DNA of 64,000 nucleotides, taken from positions 1-64,000 of the forward strand of contig NZ_LSUQ01000001.1 in assembly GCF_001642725.1 (NCBI RefSeq), given 5' to 3'. Of the stretch, positions 34,478 through 46,935 are shown in pieces. This DNA comes from Ferroacidibacillus organovorans (lineage in GTDB: Bacteria > Bacillota > Bacilli > Alicyclobacillales > SLC66). Positions within the stretch are counted from its first letter, which is position 1, and each line of letters starts with the position of its first letter. The notes beneath the pieces are model-generated. The model was not told where the DNA came from. It ran no database searches and saw only the letters and a program-made list of their open reading frames with translations. The translations under genes were made by a program, and so were the position numbers.

Positions 34478-35770
34478 GAGAATTGCGGAGACGTCGCTCG
34501 CATTGCCGAGCCCCAATTGCCAGATTGCGACACCGCCGTATCCGGCAGCGGTTGTCATGGCGGCGCGTTCGCGCAGAGAGCTTGTCGTCTCAAGCCACAT
34601 CCACTGGGTTTGCGCGCCGACGTGAAACGTGTCGACGGTAAGCCCTGATGTCGGGTCATTTCGCAGCGATGCGGGGTGACTGTTTTTTATGCTCGCTTCC
34701 TGCGACAGGGAGAGCGCTGTGGAAGAAAAATTGCCAGGACTGCCAGACCACAGCCTCGTATAAAACGGGATGCCCGCGAGAATCTTTGCCTTTGGCACAC
34801 CCCCTTGTGCGGTTTTTTGAAGTTCTTGCATCATCCAGGGGATGCCTGCCACTGGTCCTGAAAATGGGTCACCCGCGTAGTATTGATCGTAGGTCATCAC
34901 GACCAAGTTGTCGGCGATGGCGGCGAGGGCTGGACGGTTGTAGACGAGGCCCCAGTTCGGGTCGCTTGAAGGAACGGACACGTCAACACTGATCGTTTTT
35001 CCCATGGCGTGAAGGAGTGTCGCCAGATTTTTTGTCAATTGGGTGAGGCGTGGCGAATCAGATGGAATCATATCCTCAAAGTCGAGGTTGATGCCATCCA
35101 CGTGGTCTCGGGCGACGTCAGCGAGGATGGTCGAGAGGAAATTCGCCTGTGCGGTCGGACTCTCAAGAAGTGCTGTGGTACGCGCCGGATTGAAACCTGA
35201 ATCGACAATTGGCCATACCTGTTCTCCGTGCGCGTGCGCAATCTGCACCGCTTGGGCCGAGAGTTGGTCAGAGACTGTGCCGTTTTGTGAAGTTACATTA
35301 TAAACCATCGGCGCATAGACGGAGATCGGATAACCGGCGCTTCCGGTGTCTGTCAGTGCATACGGATCGTCGAAACCGAGCACAATTTCTCCATTGATTT
35401 TATTCACAGGCTGTATGATTCCGGTTTTGACGGTAAATAAACGGGCGTCAGAAAGCGGAGCCGTGACCGTCTGACCCGCGTTTTGAAACGAAAAGGTTTG
35501 CGCGGTCGTCGCTGTGACACTCACGAGCGTATTGGTTTGTATGGCCGGCGCGTTTTGTAAACGACTCGTGATGAGCGCGTATGTAACGTTTGGCGGCGCA
35601 TCTGGCGCGACGGTTGCTTTTTGCATCTGGCGGGCTGTCGTGTCAATCGTGCGCGTGGGAAGCGCACGGGCGCTTTCAATGAATGAATACGCGCGTGTAG
35701 AGGTAGAGACGGCGAGCAGCAGAGTAAGGGTGATCACACCCGATAGGCGATAGATGAGCTTATCGTTCAT
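34460..35770 (-). CDS. Secreted glycoside hydrolase family 18 protein
   Basis: A 436-residue protein with a Sec signal peptide (hydrophobic core about 9-22, possible cleavage near TRAYS). The GH18 catalytic motif DGINLDFE lies at residues 225-232, with Glu232 as the proton donor. Other family strands are VVMTYDQYY, ILAGIPFYTR and GGVAIWQLGLG. This is the YaaH/YdhD-like group that acts on N-acetylglucosamine polymers such as spore or cell-wall peptidoglycan. No LysM repeats are visible; the N-terminal 120 residues are unassigned. The substrate is not certain. Confidence 0.85.
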   Translation of the reverse strand: MNDKLIYRLSGVITLTLLLAVSTSTRAYSFIESARALPTRTIDTTARQMQKATVAPDAPPNVTYALITSRLQNAPAIQTNTLVSVTATTAQTFSFQNAGQTVTAPLSDARLFTVKTGIIQPVNKINGEIVLGFDDPYALTDTGSAGYPISVYAPMVYNVTSQNGTVSDQLSAQAVQIAHAHGEQVWPIVDSGFNPARTTALLESPTAQANFLSTILADVARDHVDGINLDFEDMIPSDSPRLTQLTKNLATLLHAMGKTISVDVSVPSSDPNWGLVYNRPALAAIADNLVVMTYDQYYAGDPFSGPVAGIPWMMQELQKTAQGGVPKAKILAGIPFYTRLWSGSPGNFSSTALSLSQEASIKNSHPASLRNDPTSGLTVDTFHVGAQTQWMWLETTSSLRERAAMTTAAGYGGVAIWQLGLGNASDVSAILSGVGG

Positions 35771-35886
35771 AGTGTCTCCCTTTTTCGTCTATGAAGGAAT
35801 GCGCATAATCTCGCAGAAATCCTTTCGTTGCTAGTGTACGAGCCAATGGAAGACGTGCCAACACGCAAGATCTGGAAACGGTGCGC

Positions 35887-35916
35887 TAGACATGGCGGAT
35901 CGCGAGCGTGTACGAT
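35887..35916 (+). promoter_or_regulatory. Possible promoter of sufT
   Basis: TAGACA and TACGAT with an 18-nt spacer, about 30 nt upstream of the sufT-like ATG. Both boxes are imperfect. Confidence 0.35.
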
Positions 35917-35946
35917 AGACGCATGGCGATAAAGGGGTGATGATCG

Positions 35947-36246
35947 ATGGTGACCGAAGAAGCGATCTATGAGCAATTAAAAGATGTGCTCGACCCGGAG
36001 ATCCAGATCGATGTGGTCAATCTGGGCATGATCTATGGCGTAAAGATTGAAGAAGAGAAGGTCACAGTAAGAATGACCCTGACGACGATGGGGTGTCCTG
36101 CAATGGAAGAACTGCAGGGGGATGTCGTGCGTAAAGTAAAGGAGCTCGGTGTTCCTGAAGTTGAGATCGATTTGACGTTTGATCCACCGTGGAACAAGGA
36201 CATGATGTCGGATGAAGCGAAAACGGTGATGCGGTACCTTTTCTAG
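35947..36246 (+). CDS. sufT: MIP18/DUF59-family Fe-S assembly factor (SufT-like)
   Basis: A 99-residue DUF59 protein. Members help mature iron-sulfur proteins, and in Firmicutes they are often next to suf genes, as here. The conserved DPEIQIDVVNLGMIYGV and TLTTMGCPAMEEL (with the conserved Cys) and LTFDPPWNKDMMS are all present. The ATG at 35947 follows AAAGGGGTG. It has its own terminator before sufC, so it is transcribed separately from the suf operon. Confidence 0.85.
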   Translation: MVTEEAIYEQLKDVLDPEIQIDVVNLGMIYGVKIEEEKVTVRMTLTTMGCPAMEELQGDVVRKVKELGVPEVEIDLTFDPPWNKDMMSDEAKTVMRYLF

Positions 36247-36257
36247 ACGCACCGCTC

Positions 36258-36295
36258 AAAAGCCCTGCCACACGGATTGCGTGGCAGGGCTTTTT
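36258..36295 (+). terminator. Intrinsic terminator after sufT
   Basis: AAAAGCCCTGCCAC pairs with GTGGCAGGGCTTTTT around a 9-nt loop. This is a strong stem with a T-tract, 12 nt after the sufT stop. Confidence 0.92.
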
Positions 36296-36356
36296 GACAA
36301 TTTCTAGACATTCGATGCAGGTGTGCGTTTGCCAGCTTTCAGAGGAGACTGTGATC

Positions 36357-36384
36357 TTGCAATTTTGTGTGGGTGTGATAGCAT
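36357..36384 (+). promoter_or_regulatory. Possible suf operon promoter
   Basis: TTGCAA (36357-36362) and TAGCAT (36379-36384) with a 16-nt spacer. The predicted start falls on the palindromic operator just downstream. Confidence 0.45.
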
Positions 36385-36390
36385 AAACAT

Positions 36391-36403
36391 GACTAAATTA
36401 GTC
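36391..36403. promoter_or_regulatory. IscR type-1-like operator at the suf promoter
   Basis: GACTAAATTAGTC is a perfect palindrome that fits the core of the E. coli IscR type-1 consensus (GACT-R-www-Y-AGTC) at every position, and the right flank GACTTT also fits closely. An IscR-like Rrf2 gene lies at the end of the same operon (42029-42529). Together they suggest Fe-S-dependent repression of sufCDSUB. Confidence 0.65.
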
Positions 36404-36457
36404 GACTTTAAACAAGATATCGCGTCGCAATGGTTGCGTGTACAGGGGGATGGTTAC

Positions 36458-37246
36458 ATGGCTTCAGTGCCTGAGTTGAAAATTAATGAATTGCGCGCCT
36501 CAGTAGAGGGCAAAGAGATTTTGAAAGGGGTCAATCTCACGGTGCGCGGTGGCGAAGTCCACGCGATCATGGGCCCAAACGGTACGGGAAAAAGTACGCT
36601 TGCTTCTTCTTTGATGGGGCATCCAAAATACGAAGTGACGAGCGGCACGGTCTCATTAGATGGCGAAGATCTGCTTGAGATGAGCGTTGATGAGCGCGCG
36701 CGAAATGGCCTGTTTCTCGCGATGCAGTATCCCAGCGAGATTGCGGGTGTGAGCAACGCAAACTTTATGCGCATGGCGCTAAATGCCAAACGTGGAGAGG
36801 GTAACGAGATACCCGTTCTCAAGTTTCATCGCGAACTGCAAAATAAAATGAAATCGCTCAGCATCGATACAGCATTTGCCGAACGCTATCTCAATGAAGG
36901 TTTCTCAGGCGGCGAGAAAAAGCGCAATGAGATTCTTCAGATGTCCGTTCTTGAACCGCGGATCGCGATTCTTGACGAGATCGACTCAGGGCTTGACATC
37001 GATGCACTGCGCATCGTCGCAGACGGTGTAAACGCCTTGCGCGGACCTGCATTTGGCCTTTTGATCATCACGCACTACCAACGTCTTTTACAGTACATCG
37101 TGCCGGATCACGTGCATGTCATGATGCAGGGGCGCATTGTTCGCTCCGGAACGCGCGAACTTGCGGAAGAACTCGAGGCGCGCGGCTACGACTGGCTTAA
37201 AGATGAACTGGGCATCGAAGATGAGACCGAATCGGTGAATGTGTAA
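36458..37246 (+). CDS. sufC: Fe-S cluster assembly ATPase SufC
   Basis: ABC-type ATPase of the SufBCD scaffold; 262 residues, the normal length. Walker A is MGPNGTGKST, the ABC signature region is FSGGEKKRNEI, and Walker B is AILDEIDSGLD, followed by the ITHYQRLL switch histidine. The ATG at 36458 follows AGGGGGA; the frame is open further upstream across the operator but without homology. First gene of sufCDSUB-rieske-iscR. Confidence 0.97.
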   Translation: MASVPELKINELRASVEGKEILKGVNLTVRGGEVHAIMGPNGTGKSTLASSLMGHPKYEVTSGTVSLDGEDLLEMSVDERARNGLFLAMQYPSEIAGVSNANFMRMALNAKRGEGNEIPVLKFHRELQNKMKSLSIDTAFAERYLNEGFSGGEKKRNEILQMSVLEPRIAILDEIDSGLDIDALRIVADGVNALRGPAFGLLIITHYQRLLQYIVPDHVHVMMQGRIVRSGTRELAEELEARGYDWLKDELGIEDETESVNV

Positions 37247-37258
37247 GGGGTGAGCGAG

Positions 37259-40179
<2,921 letters not shown>

Positions 40180-40251
40180 GCGAAAATCCGAATACGTGAC
40201 GAACTAACTGATGAAGTGCAAGTAAGGAGTTTCACACTAGGAGGGGTTACG

Positions 40252-41649
40252 ATGAGTCAGAAGGTGCCGGAGCTCTCTGAGTACCAATACGGTTTTATCG
40301 ATAAGGATGTTTCGGTCGTCCGTTTTAACAAGGGGCTTAGCAAGAAAGTGGTCGAAGAAATTTCGTCGATGAAGAACGAACCGGGGTGGATGACCGATTT
40401 TCGGTTGCGTTCTCTTGAGATTTTTAACAATAAGCCGATGCCCAACTGGGGTGGAGATCTCGGGTCGCTTGATTTTGACGAGATCACGTACTATGTGAAG
40501 CCGTCCGAACGTCAAGGAAAAACGTGGGAGGAAGTCCCTGAAGAGATCAAGAACACGTTTGATCGCTTGGGAATTCCTGAGGCGGAGCGCAAGTTTTTAG
40601 CGGGCGTCTCAGCGCAGTACGAGTCAGAAGTTGTGTATCACTCGATGCAAAAGGAACTCTCTGATCTGGGAGTCATTTTCACGGATACCGACTCGGCGCT
40701 GCGCGATCATCCGGAAATTTTCAAATCCTACTTCGGCACGATCATCCCACCGGAGGATAACAAGTTTGCGGCGCTCAACTCGGCGGTCTGGAGTGGTGGT
40801 AGTTTCATCTATATTCCAAAAGGTGTGCGCTGTGAGGTTCCACTTCAAGCGTATTTCCGCATCAACTCCGAGAATATGGGACAGTTTGAGCGGACGTTGA
40901 TCATTGCGGATGACGACAGTTTTGTGCACTACGTCGAGGGGTGCACCGCGCCGATTTACAGCACGAACTCGTTGCATAGCGCAGTCGTTGAAATTATTGT
41001 GAAAGATCGCGCGCGGGCGCGCTACACGACGATTCAAAACTGGGCGCCGAACATCTACAATCTCGTCACGAAGCGGGCGGTCGCGTATGAAGACGCGACG
41101 ATGGAGTGGATTGACGGAAATATCGGATCGAAACTGACGATGAAGTACCCGGCAATCTACATGCTCGGGCCGCGCGCCAAAGGGACGGTGCTCTCGATTG
41201 CGGTGGCAGGCGCCGGGCAGCATCAGGATGCAGGGGCGAAGGTTGTTCACGCCGCGCCTGACTGCACGTCGACAATCATCTCAAAATCGATCAGCAAGCA
41301 CGGTGGAAAGACAACGTACCGCGGTTTGGCACACTTTTCTCCGGATGCTGACCGATCCAAATCAAATATTAAGTGTGATACGCTGATTCTTGACAAGGAG
41401 TCGACGTCTGACACGATTCCATACAACGAGATTTTGAATGAGTCAGTAACGCTTGAACATGAAGCAACCGTCTCCCGTGTCAGTGAGGAACAACTCTTTT
41501 ATTTGAGAAGTCGGGGAATTCCAGAAGAAGAGGCAACGCGGATGATCGTCATGGGCTTTATTGAACCGTTTACGAAGGAACTGCCGATGGAGTACGCGGT
41601 GGAGATGAATCGTCTCATTAAATTTGAGATGGAAGGTTCGATCGGTTAA
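40252..41649 (+). CDS. sufB: Fe-S cluster assembly protein SufB
   Basis: A 465-residue main scaffold subunit of SufBCD. The segments [36 protein letters not shown], and the C-terminal [30 protein letters not shown] are characteristic. The ATG at 40252 follows GGAGGGG, after a 72-nt gap from sufU. Its TAA overlaps the start of the Rieske gene by 1 nt (TAATG). Confidence 0.97.
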   Translation: MSQKVPELSEYQYGFIDKDVSVVRFNKGLSKKVVEEISSMKNEPGWMTDFRLRSLEIFNNKPMPNWGGDLGSLDFDEITYYVKPSERQGKTWEEVPEEIKNTFDRLGIPEAERKFLAGVSAQYESEVVYHSMQKELSDLGVIFTDTDSALRDHPEIFKSYFGTIIPPEDNKFAALNSAVWSGGSFIYIPKGVRCEVPLQAYFRINSENMGQFERTLIIADDDSFVHYVEGCTAPIYSTNSLHSAVVEIIVKDRARARYTTIQNWAPNIYNLVTKRAVAYEDATMEWIDGNIGSKLTMKYPAIYMLGPRAKGTVLSIAVAGAGQHQDAGAKVVHAAPDCTSTIISKSISKHGGKTTYRGLAHFSPDADRSKSNIKCDTLILDKESTSDTIPYNEILNESVTLEHEATVSRVSEEQLFYLRSRGIPEEEATRMIVMGFIEPFTKELPMEYAVEMNRLIKFEMEGSIG

Positions 41650-41954
41650 TGCGTACAGTGACAGTCAAACCGCTTGAAGAGCTTGAGGTAGGAACGTTCT
41701 GCAAAGTGACGGTGGATCAAAAGGATATCCTTTTGGTGCGTCTTGAGGATGGCGTATTCGCAACGAGTGACGTGTGCACACATGCGCTTGTCAATTTGAG
41801 TGGCGGATGGCTTGAGGGAAACGTCATCTGTTGCCCAAAACACGGAGGGAAGTTCGATGCAAGGACGGGAAAGGCGCTCGCTTTCCCTGCAATTACGGGA
41901 CTCAAGACGTATCGGACATCCGTCGTGGACGGACAGATTGTGCTTGAGGTTTAA
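41649..41954 (+). CDS. Rieske-type [2Fe-2S] ferredoxin-like protein
   Basis: A 101-residue single-domain Rieske protein of the NirD/dioxygenase-ferredoxin type. Cluster ligands are CTH (DVCTHALVNLSGG) and CPKH (VICCPKHGGKFD), that is C-x-H and C-x2-H. Its start overlaps sufB, so it is co-translated with the assembly machinery. It may be an electron carrier or a cluster-bearing accessory of the pathway; no oxygenase gene is nearby. The extra Cys before CPKH is unusual but not necessarily important. Confidence 0.88.
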   Translation: MRTVTVKPLEELEVGTFCKVTVDQKDILLVRLEDGVFATSDVCTHALVNLSGGWLEGNVICCPKHGGKFDARTGKALAFPAITGLKTYRTSVVDGQIVLEV

Positions 41955-42028
41955 TGGGTTGTCCGTTTTTTGATTGACGACATCTCTGGTCATGCAGAAA
42001 CACACCCATGGAGCGAGGAGTGAACGGT

Positions 42029-42529
42029 GTGAAAGTGTCCATGAGAACAGAATACGGATTGCGCGCGATCGTGACACTTTGCGATATGTCGGACCGTTCG
42101 GGGCGCGCTGTGCCGCTTCGCGAGATTGCATCGTTTGAAGAGATTCCCGAGGCGTTTCTTGATCAGATATTCGGAACGCTTCGTAAGGAAGGCATCGTTC
42201 AAAGCGTGCGTGGTGCGTCAGGCGGTTATCGATTGGCAAAGCCGGCAGAGGAGATCTCGATGGGGCAGCTCATCCAAATTCTTGAAGGCAACCTTGCCCC
42301 TATGGCGTGTGTGGGAGATGTCGATGCAGTCGCAGAAGAGTTCTGCGTGAAAGCGTCGCGCTGCCATACGCGAAGCGTGTGGCTTCGTCTCTACGAGTCG
42401 ATTTCTATGGCGTTAAACAAGATCTCACTTGCTGAAATCGTGCGGCTTGAGTCGGTTCCGGCCGAGTATTCAAATCGGATGAGTGTCGAAAGCCCCGCCG
42501 CCACAGACGCGTTATCGGCGTCGCATTGA
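42029..42529 (+). CDS. Rrf2-family Fe-S regulator (IscR-like)
   Basis: A 166-residue winged-helix regulator. The N-terminus MRTEYGLRAIVTLCDM and the recognition region EAFLDQIFGTLRKEGIVQSVRGASGGYRLAKP are those of IscR. Three cysteines (C in MACVGD, FCVKAS and SRCHT, spaced 12 and 6) plus the following His can hold a [2Fe-2S] cluster, so it is more IscR- than CymR-like. The start is GTG 42029, 8 nt after GAGGAG. It ends the suf operon and probably binds the GACTAAATTAGTC site at the suf promoter, giving feedback. Confidence 0.87.
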   Translation: MKVSMRTEYGLRAIVTLCDMSDRSGRAVPLREIASFEEIPEAFLDQIFGTLRKEGIVQSVRGASGGYRLAKPAEEISMGQLIQILEGNLAPMACVGDVDAVAEEFCVKASRCHTRSVWLRLYESISMALNKISLAEIVRLESVPAEYSNRMSVESPAATDALSASH

Positions 42530-42620
42530 TTCACGTATCCCAAACTCGCCAATGTTCCCTCGTAGTACAGTTCACACGCGCGCGCTGATACACACTGGGA
42601 CACCTGTGCAGATCTGTATA

Positions 42621-42640
42621 AACCGCCCTAAAGGGCGGTT
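42621..42640 (+). terminator. Intrinsic terminator after the iscR-like gene
   Basis: AACCGCCC and GGGCGGTT form an 8-bp stem with a TAAA loop, followed by the AT-rich TATTATA. It closes the suf operon. Confidence 0.75.
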
Positions 42641-42818
42641 TATTATACGATTGTGTGTGCGTGTATTACGGACACATGGATAACCCTCGTATACAGTTAC
42701 AATCTTTTTACATATATTTTTCATTCGCTTTAAGTCAAGGGTGTGTTAGCGTAATATTCAAGAAGCGACATGATATTCACGGTCATTCGTACATTTAGCG
42801 CTGTTTTTCACGAAGGCA

Positions 42819-42847
42819 TTGACTTTTTGAGGCAAGTCTCCTATATG
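42819..42847 (+). promoter_or_regulatory. Predicted promoter of the opp operon
   Basis: TTGACT and TATATG with a 17-nt spacer, about 140 nt before oppD. Apart from the suf terminator and this promoter, the 458-nt stretch 42530-42987 is AT-richer than its surroundings and shows no gene or recognisable leader structure. Confidence 0.55.
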
Positions 42848-42987
42848 TATCTTGTAGTGTTTGTTAAGTCTTTGTGTCTTTGGTGTGGAGAATTTGTAAG
42901 GATATTGGCCGAATTTTCCAAGTGTTCCTTGCTCGCCTCTCTGCCAGTATGTATGCACCATAAATGTCAAATTGCAGGGGGTGCCCC

Positions 42988-43956
42988 GTGTCGACGCCAT
43001 TGCTTGAAGTTCGCAATCTGAAAACACATTTTATCAGTCGAACGAGTCGCGTCCGAGCGGTCGACGGTGTCGACTTTTCGGTCGAGCGAGGCAAGGTCTT
43101 GGGAATTGTTGGAGAGTCAGGCAGCGGTAAAAGCATGACTTCCTTATCGATCATGCGCCTCGTGCCTGGACCTCAAGGGCAAATTGTCGACGGAGAAATT
43201 CTCTTAGACGGGAAAAACCTTTTAAAACTCACTGAACGGGAAATGACGAATATTCGCGGCAATCAAATCGGAATGATCTTCCAAGAACCGATGACAGCAC
43301 TCAACCCCGTGTTAAAAATCGGCGAACAAATTGGAGAGGTCTTGACGCGGCATCGCGGGATGAATAAAGCCGAAGCGAAAAAGCATGCGGTGGAGCTTTT
43401 GAAAAATGTCGGATTCCCGCGCGCCGAACAGATTGTCAATGAGTATCCTCACCAGTTATCGGGCGGAATGAGACAACGCGCGATGATCGCGATGGCGATG
43501 GCGTGCCAGCCGACGCTGTTGATCGCCGACGAACCGACGACAGCGCTTGATGTGACGATTCAGGCGCAGGTGCTCGACCTGATGCGCGAACTTAAAAATC
43601 GCACAGGCACGGCAATTATCTTGATTACGCACGATCTCGGCGTCATCGCTGAGATGGCGGACGATATGGTTGTGATGTATGGCGGTCAGGTTGTGGAGTC
43701 GGGATCTGCGGATTCTGTGTTTGAAGAGCCACTGCACCCCTATACGCGCGCGCTGCTTGAGTCAATCCCTGTAATTGACGAAGAGCGGGAGCGGTTGACG
43801 GCGATTCCGGGAACCGTGCCGAGTGCGGCGAACTTCCCCGAGGGCTGTCGCTTCGCAGATCGCTGTTCGCTCGTAGAGTCGTCGTGTCGCGAGAAGATGC
43901 CAGAGCTGCGCGAGTTGCGCAAAGGGCACAGCGTGCGTTGCACGCTCGCGGTATAG
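42988..43956 (+). CDS. oppD: Oligopeptide ABC transporter ATPase OppD-like
   Basis: A 322-residue ATP-binding subunit of a dipeptide/oligopeptide importer. Walker A is GESGSGKSM, the signature is [12 protein letters not shown], and Walker B is [13 protein letters not shown]. The C-terminal oligopeptide-transporter extension carries Cys residues ([16 protein letters not shown] and VRCTLAV) typical of OppD/DppD, where a cluster-like Cys pattern is found. The start is GTG 42988 after CAGGGGG. First gene of oppDFABC. Confidence 0.9.
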   Translation: MSTPLLEVRNLKTHFISRTSRVRAVDGVDFSVERGKVLGIVGESGSGKSMTSLSIMRLVPGPQGQIVDGEILLDGKNLLKLTEREMTNIRGNQIGMIFQEPMTALNPVLKIGEQIGEVLTRHRGMNKAEAKKHAVELLKNVGFPRAEQIVNEYPHQLSGGMRQRAMIAMAMACQPTLLIADEPTTALDVTIQAQVLDLMRELKNRTGTAIILITHDLGVIAEMADDMVVMYGGQVVESGSADSVFEEPLHPYTRALLESIPVIDEERERLTAIPGTVPSAANFPEGCRFADRCSLVESSCREKMPELRELRKGHSVRCTLAV

Positions 43957-44058
43957 CGCGGCCTGTGGTGGTGCGCGAGTGAGACGATTGTGTGGAAAGC
44001 CATGTCGCCTTGCGATACGCGCATAGCGGCAGGAAATTAGGGGAGAGGGGGAATCCGT

Positions 44059-45069
44059 GTGAGTGTTGCAGAACGGCAGATGGACGCGAACCACACACCT
44101 CAGAGCGACATTCTTTTAGAACTCACAGGTGTGAAAAAGTATTTTCCGATTACGGGTGGCGTGCTGCGCCGAACGATTGGCGCGGTCAAAGCGGTTGACG
44201 ATATTTCATTTACGCTGCGCAAGGGTGAAACGTTGGGTCTTGTCGGTGAGTCTGGTTGCGGCAAATCAACGACAGGCCGTGTGATCATGAAGATCTTGGA
44301 TCCTACGGCGGGTACCATTCGTTTTGACGGCCGCGATATCACGAAATTGTCTGGGCGCGCTTTGCGCGAAATGCGCCAGGATTTCCAGATGGTGTTTCAG
44401 GATCCTTATTCATCACTCAATCCGCGGATGAGCGTCGGCGCGCTGGTTGCTGAACCGCTGATTGTCAACAAGAAGGGGACGCGCGAACAGATTCGCGATG
44501 AAGTGGAGCGATTGCTTCAAGTTGTCGGACTTTCTCCGGAGGCGCGATTGCGTTTTCCTCACGAATTTTCTGGTGGTCAACGGCAACGGATTGCGATCGC
44601 GAGAGCGCTCGCCCTGAAGCCCAAGTTGATTGTCGCTGATGAAGCTGTTTCTGCACTTGACGTTTCGATTCAAGCGCAGATCTTAAACCTGTTGGCTGAC
44701 CTCCGCAAGGAGTTTGGACTCTCTTATGTGTTTATCTCTCACAACCTCGCTGTCGTGAAACACGTCAGCGATCGCGTGGGGGTGATGTACCTCGGACGGA
44801 TGGTGGAACTCGCTGACAAGGCGAAACTCTACAGTCAACCGCTCCACCCGTACACGCAGGCGCTGCTCTCTGCGGCGCCCGAACCGAAGCGAAACGTAAC
44901 CCGTGATCGCATCGTGCTCGCAGGAGATGTTCCGAGTCCTGCCAATCCACCCTCGGGTTGCGCGTTTCACACGCGCTGTCCCAAGGTGATGGATGTGTGC
45001 AAGAGTCAGCGACCTGAGCTTACCGCATACGGAGATGGCCAGCTTGTGGCGTGCCACCTCTACGCGTAA
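44059..45069 (+). CDS. oppF: Oligopeptide ABC transporter ATPase OppF-like
   Basis: A 336-residue second ATPase of the importer. [13 protein letters not shown] (Walker A), [18 protein letters not shown] (signature), [13 protein letters not shown] (Walker B) and the C-terminal [23 protein letters not shown] extension are present. It starts with GTG 44059 after GGGGAGAGGGGG. The [25 protein letters not shown] start is classic for OppF/DppF. Confidence 0.9.
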   Translation: MSVAERQMDANHTPQSDILLELTGVKKYFPITGGVLRRTIGAVKAVDDISFTLRKGETLGLVGESGCGKSTTGRVIMKILDPTAGTIRFDGRDITKLSGRALREMRQDFQMVFQDPYSSLNPRMSVGALVAEPLIVNKKGTREQIRDEVERLLQVVGLSPEARLRFPHEFSGGQRQRIAIARALALKPKLIVADEAVSALDVSIQAQILNLLADLRKEFGLSYVFISHNLAVVKHVSDRVGVMYLGRMVELADKAKLYSQPLHPYTQALLSAAPEPKRNVTRDRIVLAGDVPSPANPPSGCAFHTRCPKVMDVCKSQRPELTAYGDGQLVACHLYA

Positions 45070-45126
45070 GACGCAGGGCAAAATGCTTCACGCCGCAGAG
45101 GCGCATATGAAAAGGGGGTAACACAA

Positions 45127-46860
45127 ATGAATAAACGCACAGCCATGTTTTCGGCTGCAGCAGTTGTAACACTTTCCGGACTCTTGGCAGGGCTCGCAGG
45201 TACCGGCGCATTCGCCGCGACAAAACCTGTCGCAAAACACGCAGCGAAGCATGCAGCAATCCCGAACGGCGGAACGCTCGTGCAGACCGTGCCTTCTTCG
45301 TTTGGCGTAAACTTTATCCCACTTTTGGACTCTTCCGCGTATAACCAGAATGTGACAGGACTCATGTTCGATCCGATCTTGACGATCAATGCGAACAACC
45401 AATTGATCGGCGATATTGTGCAAAAATGGTGGTTCTCGAAGAACTTAAAGACCACGTACTTTAAGATTAATCCTAACGCCAAATGGTCAAACGGAATCCA
45501 CGTCACATCAAAAGACGTCGAACTTGGCGTTGACTGGCTCGCCTCGCAGTCTTACAACAATAAAGACAACGGCGCTTATAACTACATCGTGAGCAGCATC
45601 GTTGGCGCACAAAAACCGCTGCCTGACGGCACGACGCCTAGTGGATTCAAGATCATCAGTCCGACGGAGTTTTCAATCACACAAACGACGGTCGATCCGA
45701 CAAACTTGGGCTCCAATCTCCAATTCATCACACCACTCCCGACATTTATTCTCGGCAAGATACCGATGTCGAAATGGTCGACGTCTGCATTCAACAAGCA
45801 GCCGACGATTGGCGATGGACCGTTTACGATCACGCAGATCGTGCCAAACCAATCGGTGACGATGAAGGCCAACCCTTACTACGTGTTTGGCAAACCGCAT
45901 ATCGCCTTCAACATTTGGAAAGTCGTTTCTCCTGACGTTGTGAGCGGCGACCTCGTATCTGGTCAAGTATCGATTGCAGCAGTCCATGCAACAGACTTTA
46001 ATAAATTGAAGAATGCACCTGGGCTCGCGACGAACGTGACGCCGCAAAACAGCTATGACTTCCTTGGCTGGCGCTTGAACAACGCGGTGTATGGAAAAGA
46101 GTTCAGCAATGTGAAATTCCGTCAGGCTGTCGAGTATGCGCTGAACCGTCCGGCACTCGTTCAGGCGCTCGACAAGGGTTACGCTACCGTTGTCAACGGT
46201 CCTTTCCCATCCGCGAACAGCTATGCGGATAAAGCACTCGCAAACTCCTATAAGTACAACCCAACGCTTGCAAACAAACTCCTGAATGAGGCAGGCTTCA
46301 AGATCGGCAAGAACGGTTGGAGAACGACCCCGGGCGGCCGCCCATTTACGCCGACGCTGACGTACGCGTCTGGAGATTCGTTGCTTCAAACGCAGGCAGA
46401 GTTCATGAAGCAATTCATGAATGCGGTGCACATCAACCTGAAGCTGAATGCGCCGATCTCCTTTGAGCAACAGCTTAACGAATTGAATAACGATACAAAT
46501 GGCAAGCAGCCGATTCAAGGCTTCCTTGAAGCCTGGAACTTGGGAAGCGGTCCCCAAGATCCGCGTGGTTTGTGGCTCTCAAACGCCACGTTTAACACGA
46601 CGACCCAAGACTGGACACAGCCGGTGAGCGTGCTAAAACAAAACGACAAGCTTCTCGCAGAGCAGGCGAGTGCCGCCGCGTACAATCCGGCGTATCGCCA
46701 ACGCGTGCTCAACCAATGGCAACAGCTTTGGAACACGCAGTTGCCGACAAATAACACGATCTCTGACGACCTGCTGACAGTGTATAGCAACAAATTGCAC
46801 GGCGTTGTCTTCTCGCCATACGGCACACTCTTCATCTACAAGTGGTATCTGACGAAGTAA
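45127..46860 (+). CDS. oppA: Peptide-binding protein of the opp transporter (family 5 SBP)
   Basis: A 577-residue extracellular solute-binding protein. A Sec signal peptide is clear (hydrophobic core about 8-28, likely cleavage after AFA), but there is no lipobox Cys, unlike most Gram-positive SBPs. After the signal comes a Lys/His/Ala-rich stretch (KPVAKHAAKHAA). The SBP_bac_5 body includes DPILTINANNQLIGDIVQKW and FRQAVEYALNRPALVQAL. It follows oppF by 57 nt. How it stays near the membrane is open; ligand unknown. Confidence 0.87.
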   Translation: MNKRTAMFSAAAVVTLSGLLAGLAGTGAFAATKPVAKHAAKHAAIPNGGTLVQTVPSSFGVNFIPLLDSSAYNQNVTGLMFDPILTINANNQLIGDIVQKWWFSKNLKTTYFKINPNAKWSNGIHVTSKDVELGVDWLASQSYNNKDNGAYNYIVSSIVGAQKPLPDGTTPSGFKIISPTEFSITQTTVDPTNLGSNLQFITPLPTFILGKIPMSKWSTSAFNKQPTIGDGPFTITQIVPNQSVTMKANPYYVFGKPHIAFNIWKVVSPDVVSGDLVSGQVSIAAVHATDFNKLKNAPGLATNVTPQNSYDFLGWRLNNAVYGKEFSNVKFRQAVEYALNRPALVQALDKGYATVVNGPFPSANSYADKALANSYKYNPTLANKLLNEAGFKIGKNGWRTTPGGRPFTPTLTYASGDSLLQTQAEFMKQFMNAVHINLKLNAPISFEQQLNELNNDTNGKQPIQGFLEAWNLGSGPQDPRGLWLSNATFNTTTQDWTQPVSVLKQNDKLLAEQASAAAYNPAYRQRVLNQWQQLWNTQLPTNNTISDDLLTVYSNKLHGVVFSPYGTLFIYKWYLTK

Positions 46861-46880
46861 ACACCTAGAGAATCCACGAT

Positions 46881-46908
46881 GAAAGGGGTAGCCCAGGCTG
46901 CCCCTTTC
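46881..46908 (+). other. Hairpin between oppA and oppB
   Basis: GAAAGGGG and CCCCTTTC flank an inner GCC/GGC stem. There is no T-tract. Such a hairpin after the binding-protein gene usually stabilises the upstream mRNA and makes oppA more abundant than the permeases. Confidence 0.55.
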
Positions 46909-46935
46909 GCTAAATGAGGAGGTTGAAAAGCCGTC

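Noticed and set aside
42770-43021. 83-codon frame upstream of oppD
   Set aside because: It runs across the predicted opp promoter into oppD; no ribosome site and no protein pattern.
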